A stretch of DNA of 5,084 nucleotides from Rhodobacterales bacterium UBA3089 (GTDB taxonomy: Bacteria; Pseudomonadota; Alphaproteobacteria; Rhodobacterales; Rhodobacteraceae). The stretch is taken from NCBI GenBank assembly GCA_002367255.1, contig DFBD01000265.1, positions 3,523-8,606 on the forward strand, read 5' to 3'. Position 1 is the first letter of the stretch. Each line of letters opens with the position of its first letter. This document shows positions 1 to 5,084 of this stretch, one piece after another. Position numbers and translations under genes: made by a program. Below the pieces are notes generated by a model. The model saw nothing but the letters and a program-made list of their open reading frames with translations, was not told the DNA's origin and ran no database searches.

Positions 1-20
1 ATGAAACAGAACGAGACGGG

Positions 21-49
21 TTGATCCCGCACGCTTTCACCCCCAAATA
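21..49 (+). promoter_or_regulatory. candidate sigma-32 (RpoH)-like promoter of the thioredoxin-TPR gene
   Basis: TTGAT at 21-25 resembles the core of the heat-shock -35 element (CTTGAA). CCCCAAATA at 41-49 matches the E. coli sigma-32 -10 consensus CCCCATNTA at all but one position, and the 15-base gap falls in the accepted 13-17 range. Transcription would start near 56-57 and give a leader of about 25 bases. A heat-shock promoter would suit a chaperedoxin. The base before TTGAT is G rather than C, so the -35 half is weak. The -10 lies inside an inverted repeat (CCCCC 40-44, GGGGG 50-54), which could explain the C-run by itself. Confidence 0.35.
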
Positions 50-54
50 GGGGG
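40..54. repeat. short perfect inverted repeat in the leader
   Basis: CCCCC (40-44) and GGGGG (50-54) flank a five-base AAATA loop. In RNA this would be a short, strong hairpin. It is followed by CAACAC and not by a T-run, so it does not look like an intrinsic terminator for an upstream gene. It overlaps the candidate -10 element at 41-49. Confidence 0.5.
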
Positions 55-70
55 CAACACAGATATACTC

Positions 71-76
71 GGAGAG
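71..76 (+). promoter_or_regulatory. Shine-Dalgarno that decides between two adjacent ATG codons
   Basis: GGAGAG at 71-76 precedes two consecutive ATGs at 79 and 82. From the GGAG core (71-74) the gap is 4 bases to the first ATG and 7 to the second. The second is closer to the usual spacing, so 82 is the preferred start, although either would give nearly the same protein. Confidence 0.6.
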
Positions 77-81
77 AGATG

Positions 82-966
82 ATGGAATTGAATACTGCAA
101 CCGATCTAGTCATAGACAGCAGCGAAGCGACGTTCATGGCTGATGTGGTCGAGGCTTCGAAAGAAACGCCAGTGATCGTGGATTTCTGGGCACCGTGGTG
201 TGGCCCTTGTAAAACGCTCGGACCTGCGCTCGAAGCCGAAGTGATGGCCGCTGGTGGTGACGTGAAGATGGTCAAAATCAATGTGGACGAAAACCAGCAA
301 ATTGCGCAAGAGATGCAGATCAAATCGATTCCGTCGGTTTACGCGTTTGTTGACGGTAAGCCAGTCGACGGCTTCATGGGCGCGCAACCTGCGTCGGAGT
401 TGAAATCGTTCGTGCAACGTGTGGCCGCGCAAGGTAGCGGCGGTATGGAGCAGGCGTTAGAGATGGCCGAGCAGATGTTGGAAGATGGCGAACTTTCTGA
501 TGCTATCGAGACGTTCTCGGCAATTTTGGGCGAGGAAGACGATAATCTTGCTGCGGTTTCCGGTTTGATCCGCTCTTATTTGGCTAGCGATGATTTGGAA
601 AAAGCGAAAGAGGTTTTGGTTCAGGTTCCCGAGGACAAGAAATCCGATCCTCTGTTGTCTGCTGCGGTCGCGCAGGTCGAACTGGCAGATGCCGCATCTG
701 ATCTGGGCGAAACTGCCGAGTTTCGCACAGCATTGGAAGCTGACCCTGACAACCACCAGGCACGCCTTAATTTGGCTACGGCGCTGGCCGCTGCTGGCGA
801 CGCGGGCTCGGCAATTGACGAATTACTGGAAGCTTTCCGTCGTGATCGCGAGTGGAACGATGGCGCTGCCAAAGCGCAGTTGTTTACGTTGTTCGATTCC
901 CTTGGGCCAAAGGACGAAGATGCCCAGAAGGGCCGTCGCAAACTTGCCTCGATGATCATGCTATAA
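82..966 (+). CDS. cnoX: thioredoxin-TPR co-chaperone (CnoX/YbbN family)
   Basis: This is a cytoplasmic chaperedoxin: a thioredoxin fold joined to a TPR-like C-terminal half. Family members hold unfolding proteins, shield their cysteines from over-oxidation and hand them to chaperones. Counting from the ATG at 79, residues about 10-115 are the thioredoxin domain, with the WCGPCK active site (C41 and C44) and the cis-proline in KSIPS (P85). Residues about 123-290 are helical TPR-like repeats, including the family's typical C-terminal block (about 203-293). The total of 294-295 residues is normal for the family. E. coli CnoX lacks the first catalytic cysteine. This protein keeps both, as the Caulobacter homologue does, so it should be redox-active. 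The start at 82 is chosen for its spacing from GGAGAG; an ATG at 79 is the alternative. No signal peptide is visible. The next gene starts one base after the stop. A plain thioredoxin is excluded by the long C-terminal extension. Confidence 0.92.
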   Translation: MELNTATDLVIDSSEATFMADVVEASKETPVIVDFWAPWCGPCKTLGPALEAEVMAAGGDVKMVKINVDENQQIAQEMQIKSIPSVYAFVDGKPVDGFMGAQPASELKSFVQRVAAQGSGGMEQALEMAEQMLEDGELSDAIETFSAILGEEDDNLAAVSGLIRSYLASDDLEKAKEVLVQVPEDKKSDPLLSAAVAQVELADAASDLGETAEFRTALEADPDNHQARLNLATALAAAGDAGSAIDELLEAFRRDREWNDGAAKAQLFTLFDSLGPKDEDAQKGRRKLASMIML

Positions 967-967
967 G

Positions 968-1159
968 ATGAGCAAAACCGCCCCTCACACCGTCGACCGC
1001 AAAATGTTGGAGGCCCTTGTCTGCCCGCTGACTCGCAACACGCTTGTCTATGACCGGGAGGCAAAGGAACTGATCTCGAAGGCCGCAGGGTTGGCCTTCC
1101 CGATCCGCGACGGCATTCCGGTTATGTTGGTGGACGAGGCGCGGGTGCTGGACGACTAG
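968..1159 (+). CDS. Trm112/YcaR-like small protein (UPF0434 type)
   Basis: This 63-residue protein has the Trm112-like fold signature: [10 protein letters not shown] near the N-terminus (residues 13-22), then [16 protein letters not shown] and IPVML (about 34-53), and a DEAR ending. In eukaryotes and archaea Trm112 activates methyltransferases; the role of the bacterial short form is unclear. Compared with E. coli YcaR as I remember it, only one cysteine (C19) remains: the CPxC second cysteine is T22 and the later cysteine is S37, so a zinc site is unlikely. The ATG at 968 follows the upstream TAA (964-966) by one base (TAAGATG), with no strong Shine-Dalgarno of its own, which points to translational coupling with the thioredoxin-TPR gene. 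An in-frame ATG at 1004 would remove 12 residues and is less likely, since a short N-terminal extension ahead of MLE is usual in this group. Its TAG stop overlaps the stop of the convergent reductase gene. Confidence 0.85.
   Translation: MSKTAPHTVDRKMLEALVCPLTRNTLVYDREAKELISKAAGLAFPIRDGIPVMLVDEARVLDD
1156..1159. other. palindromic CTAG shared as stop codon by two convergent genes
   Basis: CTAG reads TAG on the plus strand (1157-1159, end of the Trm112-like gene) and TAG on the minus strand (1158-1156, end of the reductase). The two coding regions overlap by four bases and leave no room for a terminator between them, so transcripts from either side must run into the other gene or stop within its coding sequence. 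Confidence 0.9.
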
Positions 1160-1686
1160 GTTTCTGCCCGCAGCGCATCCATTAGTTTGGTCAGCGATTT
1201 GGTCGAGAATTCGTTAACCAGATGTCCGTTGCCGTCAAATGCGGTATCTGCTGCCGCGATCATGATCTCGGGGCCTTGCAGGATGCGCGGATTGAAAGGC
1301 GTCATGCAGTGGCGCAGCGAATATTGCGCCCTTTCACCCCCCGCGCGACCCGACGCTGCGGAAACGATAGCAACAGGTTTGCCTGTCCATGGTTGCGGGC
1401 GAACACGTGAAAGCCAGTCCAGCGCGTTCTTCAAAACACCCGAGAGGTTTTTGTTATATTCCGGTGTGGAGATAACTACCGCATCGGCGGCTTTGATTTG
1501 TGCATGCAAGGTTTGCACGGCTTCGGGAATCCCTTCGGAATCCTCCAAGTCTCCATCGTAAAGTGGTAGGTGAAGATCGGCCATGACGAACGCGTCCGGC
1601 GCGAATAGGCGGGCGGCCTCGTGTATCAATGCAGTGTTGCGCGAATCCTTGCGAAGAGCGCCCGAAATCCCAAGTAGTGTTGTCAT
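1156..1686 (-). CDS. NAD(P)H-dependent FMN reductase family flavoprotein
   Basis: This 176-residue protein has a flavodoxin-like fold of the NADPH-dependent FMN reductase, azoreductase and chromate/quinone reductase group (ChrR/YieF-like). Members bind FMN and move two electrons from NAD(P)H to flavin, quinones, azo dyes or metal ions; the native substrate cannot be read from sequence. The phosphate-binding loop is [12 protein letters not shown] (residues 6-17). The flavin-contacting STPEYN is at 73-78, followed by [11 protein letters not shown] (81-91). [17 protein letters not shown] stretch (102-117) is the usual third conserved block. The length is typical, and no signal peptide or membrane segment is seen. 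I chose the ATG at 1686 because the conserved first strand (TTLLGISG) begins there and GGGGAA (1697-1692) sits five bases upstream. A longer reading from 1740 adds 18 unconserved residues. It is divergent from smc and convergent with the Trm112-like gene, so it is probably a single-gene transcript. Confidence 0.88.
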   Translation of the reverse strand: MTTLLGISGALRKDSRNTALIHEAARLFAPDAFVMADLHLPLYDGDLEDSEGIPEAVQTLHAQIKAADAVVISTPEYNKNLSGVLKNALDWLSRVRPQPWTGKPVAIVSAASGRAGGERAQYSLRHCMTPFNPRILQGPEIMIAAADTAFDGNGHLVNEFSTKSLTKLMDALRAET

Positions 1687-1691
1687 TTGTG

Positions 1692-1697
1692 TTCCCC
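1692..1697 (-). promoter_or_regulatory. ribosome binding site fixing the reductase start
   Basis: On the minus strand GGGGAA (1697-1692) lies five bases before the ATG at 1686. This supports the shorter 176-residue product over the 194-residue reading that begins at 1740. Confidence 0.65.
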
Positions 1698-1724
1698 ATT
1701 TTGTTGGGGCAGAACTTATGTATG

Positions 1725-1753
1725 GTTTAGGGAATCGCAAGCATATTCGTCAA
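1725..1753 (-). promoter_or_regulatory. weak candidate promoter for the reductase gene
   Basis: On the minus strand TTGACG (1753-1748) matches the -35 consensus at five of six positions. After a 17-base spacer, CTAAAC (1730-1725) is a poor -10. A start near 1718 would give a leader of about 30 bases ahead of the ATG at 1686. Only the -35 half is convincing. Confidence 0.25.
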
Positions 1754-1766
1754 AATACACGATATG
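1742..1766. repeat. imperfect inverted repeat in the reductase-smc intergenic region
   Basis: CATATTCGT (1742-1750) pairs with ACGATATG (1759-1766) across an eight-base loop, giving eight pairs with one bulged T. It covers the candidate -35 of the reductase and abuts the DnaA box. It could be an operator or simply an AT-rich coincidence. Confidence 0.35.
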
Positions 1767-1767
1767 T

Positions 1768-1776
1768 TGTGGATAA
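1768..1776 (-). promoter_or_regulatory. perfect consensus DnaA box
   Basis: TGTGGATAA at 1768-1776 is the reverse complement of TTATCCACA, the strict consensus for the replication initiator DnaA. It lies between the divergent starts of the reductase and smc, about 100 bases before the smc GTG. A 9-mer is expected by chance on either strand of a 189-base region only about 0.0014 times at equal base frequencies. A lone box with no visible companions argues for regulation or DnaA titration and not for a replication origin. Confidence 0.6.
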
Positions 1777-1790
1777 CTTATGCTATAAGT
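1776..1790. repeat. perfect inverted repeat, possible operator
   Basis: ACTTAT (1776-1781) and ATAAGT (1785-1790) are perfect inverted arms separated by GCT. The repeat begins on the last base of the DnaA box and spans the candidate extended -10 of smc. The eight bases AACTTATG also occur directly repeated at 1713-1720 and 1775-1782. The placement fits a dimeric regulator site, but no specific regulator is recognised. Confidence 0.4.
1781..1789 (+). promoter_or_regulatory. candidate extended -10 promoter of smc
   Basis: TGCTATAAG at 1781-1789 has the TGN extension and a five-of-six match to TATAAT. No good -35 stands 16-18 bases upstream, which is tolerable for an extended -10. Transcription would start near 1796, leaving a leader of about 80 bases. 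The DnaA box at 1768-1776 would then sit between the -35 and -10 positions. An alternative, TTGACT at 1811-1816 followed by AATCCT at 1834-1839, has a better -35 but a poor -10. Confidence 0.35.
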
Positions 1791-1812
1791 GCAGATATGG
1801 GGGTTTACGGTT

Positions 1813-1857
1813 GACTCGTAAGGGCTGTGCCGGAATCCTGTCCTATCGACCAGAATC
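1813..1857. promoter_or_regulatory. three GANTC (CcrM-type) sites just upstream of smc
   Basis: GACTC at 1813-1817, GAATC at 1833-1837 and GAATC at 1853-1857 lie at 20-base steps directly before smc. A fourth, GAATC, is at 1732-1736 in the same intergenic region. GANTC is the target of the alphaproteobacterial cell-cycle methyltransferase CcrM, and its methylation state affects GcrA-dependent promoters. The sites themselves are certain; a regulatory role is inferred. Confidence 0.4.
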
Positions 1858-1864
1858 ATTAATC

Positions 1865-1869
1865 GCAGG
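1865..1869 (+). promoter_or_regulatory. ribosome binding site supporting the GTG start of smc
   Basis: GCAGG at 1865-1869 stands six bases before the GTG at 1876. It is a modest Shine-Dalgarno. The upstream in-frame stop TAA at 1819-1821 and the absence of any ATG between it and the conserved SMC N-terminus leave GTG as the only reasonable start. Confidence 0.5.
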
Positions 1870-1875
1870 CATTAC

Positions 1876-4800
1876 GTGCAGTTCGCAAAACTCAGATTAT
1901 TAGGCTTCAAAAGCTTCGTTGACCCGACAGAACTGGTTATTTCGCCGGGCCTGACAGGCGTTGTCGGGCCGAACGGTTGCGGCAAGTCGAACTTGCTGGA
2001 AGCCTTGCGTTGGGTCATGGGGGAAAACCGCGCCAAAGCGATGCGCGGCGGTGGGATGGAGGACGTGATTTTCGCAGGGGCATCCTCGCGGCCTGCAAGG
2101 AATTACGCCGAAGTGACGCTGACGCTGGATAATACCGAACGTCTGGCGCCGGCGGCATTCAACGATCAAGACAAGCTGGAAGTCGTGCGGCGGATCACAC
2201 GGGACGCTGGCTCGGCCTATAAGACCAACGGCAAGGAATCGCGGGCGCGGGATGTTCAGATGCTGTTCGCGGATGCCTCGACCGGGGCGCATTCGCCCTC
2301 GCTGGTGCGGCAGGGACAGATTTCAGAGCTGATTAACGCCAAACCCAAAGCCCGCCGTCGGGTGCTGGAGGAAGCGGCCGGGATATCTGGCCTTTACCAA
2401 CGACGTCACGAGGCGGAGCTGAAACTGAACGCTACGGAAACCAATCTGGCACGGATTGAAGATGTGTTGGAACAGTTGGATACCCAGATCAAATCGCTGG
2501 CCCGCCAAGCACGGCAAGCTGCGCGCTATCGCGAAATTGCCGATGAATTGCGACGTGCGGAGGGATTGTTGTTGTATCGCCGCTGGCGCGAGGCGGATGT
2601 TGAACGCCAGACGACTTCGGAAGCTTTGACGGCGGCGACCAAGGGGGCGGCATCTGCGCAAGGCGAAGCAGCTTTGCAATCGAAGGCAAGGGCCGAGGCC
2701 GAAAACAAAGTGCCGCCATTGCGCGAAGAAGAAGCCATCGCCGGTGCAGTTTTGCAGCGGTTGCTGGTTGAACGGGATTCGCTGAACGAACAGGAACAGC
2801 GTGCGCGTCAGGCGATCGAGGATTTGCAGGCGCGGATTGCCCAGCTTGGCCGTGATATGGAACGCGAAAAGGGGTTGAACCACGACGCTGGCGAAACCAT
2901 TAACCGGCTGGATTGGGAAAAAGAGGCGTTGGCTAAAGCGCACGAAGGGCATGATGCGAAGCTGGATGACGCCAAGAACGCGGCGCGCGAGGCAGGCACA
3001 GTTCTTCAGGAACAGGAATCCGAGTTGGATAAGCTGACCGAAGACGCAGCACGGCTGTCTGCTCGCCATCAAGCGGCGCGGCGGCGGTTGGAAGAAGCAG
3101 GCGGGACGGTTGCGAAACTGGTTACAGAAATCGAAAATGCCCGTGCTGTGGCCGCGAAACATGAAGCGGAGCTAGATTCTGCGACTGAGCGGCTGGAAGC
3201 GGCGAATGTTGCGCAACAAGACGCTGTTGGTGCGGCTAGGGCAGCGGAAAATGCTTTGACCAAGGCCGAAGTGAACCGCGCGGAAGCCCAGACCCGTGAT
3301 TCCGAAACTCGCGCCAGCCTGTCAGAGGCCGACGGCGAGGCGAACGCGCTTAGGGCCGAAGTTTCAGCCCTGAAACGTCTGATTGAACGAGATCAGGGCG
3401 ATGGCAAGCAGTTGTTGGATAGCGTACGCGCAAACAAAGGATTCGAGGCAGCATTGGGCGCGGCTTTGGCGGACGACCTGAAGGCGCCTGAAGTTGGGCC
3501 CGAAGGTGTTTCCGGTTGGGCAAAAATGCCGCGCTATGATGCGGCGGCCGCGTTACCAGCAGGCGCGACGCCTTTGGCGGATCATGTGCAGGCACCTGAT
3601 GTTCTTTCACGGCGGCTATCCGCGATAGGGTTGGTTGACCGAGATAAGGGCGCGATGCTGCAAGCCGGGCTTAAGCCGGGCCAACGATTGGTCTCGCGCG
3701 AAGGAGATTTATGGCGCTGGGACGGGTATCGGGCGGGCGCTGATGACGCGCCATCCGAGGCGGCATTACGCTTGCAACAGGTTAACCGTTTGGCAGACTT
3801 GTCGGAGGCATTTGCAAAAGCCGATGCCCTTGCCGATACGGCGCGGCAGGCTCACCAAGCCGCGCGTTCAGACCTTGAGAGTGCTCAGGTGGCAGACCAA
3901 AACGCGCGGCGGTTGCGCAAAGACGCAGACGAGGCGGTTAACCATGCCGCGCGAAGCTTGTCACGTGCCGAGGCCGAGCTGGACATGCTGAAAGGCAAGC
4001 TGGAAACCGTGCGCATGGCCGTTTCACGCCGCGAAGAAGAGGCGTCCGATGCGCGTGATGCTTTGCGCGAGGCGGAGCGGGGCATTGATGACCTAGGTGA
4101 TCTTGATGCCGCGCGTGATGCGGTTGAGGGGCGCAAGGTTGCGGTTGAAGGCGCGCGCATGGCGATGCTAACGCGGCGTTCATTGTCGGACGAGTTGCGC
4201 CGTGAAGGTGAGGCGCGGGTGCGCCGGCAACAAGAAATTACCAAAGAAGTTAGCAATTGGCGCTTGCGGTTGGAAAATGCCGAGAAGCGAATTGGAGAGC
4301 TAGAAGCGCGCAAAACCGAAAGCGAAGCGGATTTGGAGGCAGCGACGACCGCCCCCGAAGAACTTCTGGCGAAACGCGAAGCTTTGGCCGCGTCTATTGA
4401 GCAGGCCGAGGGGCGGCGTAACGCTGCTGCTGACGCATTAGCGGTTGGCGAAACCGCGATGCGGCAGGCCGAGGATAGGGAGCGCCATGCGGAACGCGCC
4501 GCCTCCGAAGCGCGTGAAGCGCGGGCGAGAGGCGAAGCCTTGGCTGAGGCGGCGATGTTCAGGGTGGAGGCGGCGGCGGATCGTATTCGCGAGGAAATGG
4601 CGCTGGAGCCAGCCGCGTTGTTGGAACTGCTGGAGGCTGATCCTGAAAAAATGCCATCCTCCGAGATGATCGAAAACGATGTGAACCGTTTAAAACGTCA
4701 ACGCGATGCGTTGGGCGCGGTAAACCTTCGTGCCGAGGAAGATGCCCGTGAGGTTCAAGAAGAGTTCGACAACCTGAATGGTGAGAAGAATGATCTTGAA

Positions 4801-5084
4801 GAAGCTGTAAAAAAGCTGCGGCAGGGGATTTCGAACCTTAATCAGGAAGGGCGACAACGTCTGCTGGATGCTTTTGAAGAGGTCAACAAGAACTTCTCGA
4901 AACTGTTCAAACACCTGTTTGGTGGTGGCGACGCCAACCTTGTGCTGGTCGAAAGCGACGATCCGCTTGAGGCCGGGCTTGAACTGATGTGCCAGCCTCC
5001 GGGTAAGAAACTGTCGACGCTTTCGCTGCTCTCGGGTGGCGAGCAGACGCTAACGGCGTTGTCGCTTATCTTTGCGGTGTTCCT
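1876..5084 (+). CDS. smc: chromosome segregation protein SMC (3' end beyond window)
   Basis: SMC is the ATPase of the SMC-ScpAB complex, which loads onto DNA and extrudes loops to organise and separate sister chromosomes. The first 1069 codons are present without stop or frameshift. The N-terminal head carries LRLLGFKSF (6-14), Walker A GPNGCGKS (31-38), the probable R-finger at R57, and the Q-loop region LVRQGQI (143-149). A long charged Ala/Glu/Arg-rich coiled coil follows (about 165-500), then a compact hinge (about 512-625) with SVRANKGFEAALGAAL and GDLWRWDGY, and a returning coiled coil (about 640-965). The C-terminal head begins near 970 and includes FNKLF-like NFSKLFKHLFGG and the ABC signature LLSGGEQTLTAL (1051-1062). 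The window ends before Walker B and the D-loop. About 80 residues are missing if the total is near 1150, as in relatives. GTG is the start because the family's N-terminus begins exactly there. RecN and SbcC are excluded by the head motifs and the SMC-type hinge. Confidence 0.96.
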   Translation, partial: MQFAKLRLLGFKSFVDPTELVISPGLTGVVGPNGCGKSNLLEALRWVMGENRAKAMRGGGMEDVIFAGASSRPARNYAEVTLTLDNTERLAPAAFNDQDKLEVVRRITRDAGSAYKTNGKESRARDVQMLFADASTGAHSPSLVRQGQISELINAKPKARRRVLEEAAGISGLYQRRHEAELKLNATETNLARIEDVLEQLDTQIKSLARQARQAARYREIADELRRAEGLLLYRRWREADVERQTTSEALTAATKGAASAQGEAALQSKARAEAENKVPPLREEEAIAGAVLQRLLVERDSLNEQEQRARQAIEDLQARIAQLGRDMEREKGLNHDAGETINRLDWEKEALAKAHEGHDAKLDDAKNAAREAGTVLQEQESELDKLTEDAARLSARHQAARRRLEEAGGTVAKLVTEIENARAVAAKHEAELDSATERLEAANVAQQDAVGAARAAENALTKAEVNRAEAQTRDSETRASLSEADGEANALRAEVSALKRLIERDQGDGKQLLDSVRANKGFEAALGAALADDLKAPEVGPEGVSGWAKMPRYDAAAALPAGATPLADHVQAPDVLSRRLSAIGLVDRDKGAMLQAGLKPGQRLVSREGDLWRWDGYRAGADDAPSEAALRLQQVNRLADLSEAFAKADALADTARQAHQAARSDLESAQVADQNARRLRKDADEAVNHAARSLSRAEAELDMLKGKLETVRMAVSRREEEASDARDALREAERGIDDLGDLDAARDAVEGRKVAVEGARMAMLTRRSLSDELRREGEARVRRQQEITKEVSNWRLRLENAEKRIGELEARKTESEADLEAATTAPEELLAKREALAASIEQAEGRRNAAADALAVGETAMRQAEDRERHAERAASEAREARARGEALAEAAMFRVEAAADRIREEMALEPAALLELLEADPEKMPSSEMIENDVNRLKRQRDALGAVNLRAEEDAREVQEEFDNLNGEKNDLEEAVKKLRQGISNLNQEGRQRLLDAFEEVNKNFSKLFKHLFGGGDANLVLVESDDPLEAGLELMCQPPGKKLSTLSLLSGGEQTLTALSLIFAVF
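3409..3750 (+). other. SMC hinge domain, compact alphaproteobacterial type
   Basis: This stretch encodes residues about 512-625 of SMC, the dimerisation hinge between the two coiled-coil arms. It interrupts the Glu/Arg/Ala-rich coil with Gly/Pro-containing sequence. SVRANKGFEAALGAALADDL resembles the start of ordinary hinges. The second half (PGQRLVSREGDLWRWDGY, 601-618) is a block I associate with alphaproteobacterial SMCs and does not show the paired-glycine pattern of B. subtilis or Thermotoga hinges. The boundaries are estimates. Confidence 0.6.

Noticed and set aside
1..24. Short frame ATG...TGA (seven codons, ending NETG) at the left edge
   Set aside because: It could be the tail of an upstream gene or chance. 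With no sequence to the left it cannot be called, and it overlaps the candidate promoter.
621..1064. 147-residue minus-strand frame across the end of the thioredoxin-TPR gene
   Set aside because: It runs antisense to two well-supported genes and has a low-complexity Ser/Ala/Arg composition with no family resemblance.
1156..1740. Longer 194-residue reductase starting at 1740
   Set aside because: The extra 18 residues are unlike the family, and GGGGAA sits at the right distance from the internal ATG at 1686.
1859..1873. CtrA-like site, TTAA followed seven bases later by CATT
   Set aside because: Only the first half matches TTAA-N7-TTAA; the second half has two mismatches.
1687..1875. Replication origin, because of the DnaA box in AT-richer DNA
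   Set aside because: Only one strict box is seen; an origin would need several boxes and an unwinding element, and none of the usual origin neighbours is present.
1583..1903. 106-residue plus-strand frame crossing the reductase start and the intergenic region
   Set aside because: It overlaps the reductase N-terminus antisense and ends inside smc in another frame; no family signature or ribosome binding site.
2323..3162. 279-residue open frame on the minus strand inside smc
   Set aside because: It is a shadow of the smc coding frame: rich in Phe, Arg, Cys and Gln with no recognisable domain, and fully covered by an unmistakable SMC coding sequence.
4051..4121. GCGCGTGATGC repeated exactly 60 bases apart (4051 and 4111)
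   Set aside because: Both copies encode similar Ala-Arg-Asp-Ala coiled-coil sequence in the same frame, so coding constraint explains the repeat.
3885..4313. 142-residue Ser/Arg-rich open frame on the minus strand
   Set aside because: The Ser/Arg bias is what the complement of Ala/Glu/Arg coiled-coil codons produces; there is no domain and no start signal.

Overview
The window looks like a housekeeping stretch from an alphaproteobacterial chromosome, most likely Rhodobacterales (marine Roseobacter-like). The basis is the thioredoxin-TPR protein with a CGPC active site, the cysteine-poor Trm112-like protein, the alphaproteobacterial-type SMC (VRQGQI Q-loop, LWRWDGY motif in the hinge) and a moderately high GC coding style. 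This placement rests on remembered family features, not on a search.

Layout. 1-78 is a leader with a candidate heat-shock-type promoter. 82-966 (+) encodes a CnoX/YbbN-type thioredoxin-TPR chaperedoxin. It is followed one base later by a 63-residue Trm112/YcaR-like protein (968-1159, +), and the two form a coupled pair. A convergent NAD(P)H-dependent FMN reductase-family gene (1156-1686, -) shares the palindromic CTAG with the Trm112-like gene, so each strand reads its own TAG stop from the same four bases. 1687-1875 is the only sizeable intergenic stretch. It lies between the divergent reductase and smc genes, is AT-richer than its surroundings, and holds a perfect DnaA-box 9-mer, an inverted repeat over a candidate extended -10, and four GANTC (CcrM-type) sites. 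1876 to the window end (+) is smc, opening with GTG and cut off just after the ABC signature motif, before Walker B. It fills 63% of the window.

How the genes relate. The CnoX-type protein (protection of unfolding, oxidising proteins) and the Trm112-like protein are co-transcribed in all likelihood. The reductase is an independent flavoenzyme gene. SMC is the core ATPase of the chromosome-organising SMC-ScpAB complex. No mobile element, CRISPR array, tRNA, rRNA or defence-type system is visible. The most interesting material is regulatory: a replication-initiator site and methylation sites in front of a chromosome-organisation gene, and a sigma-32-like promoter in front of a chaperone. I see no evidence for a wholly new biological system here.
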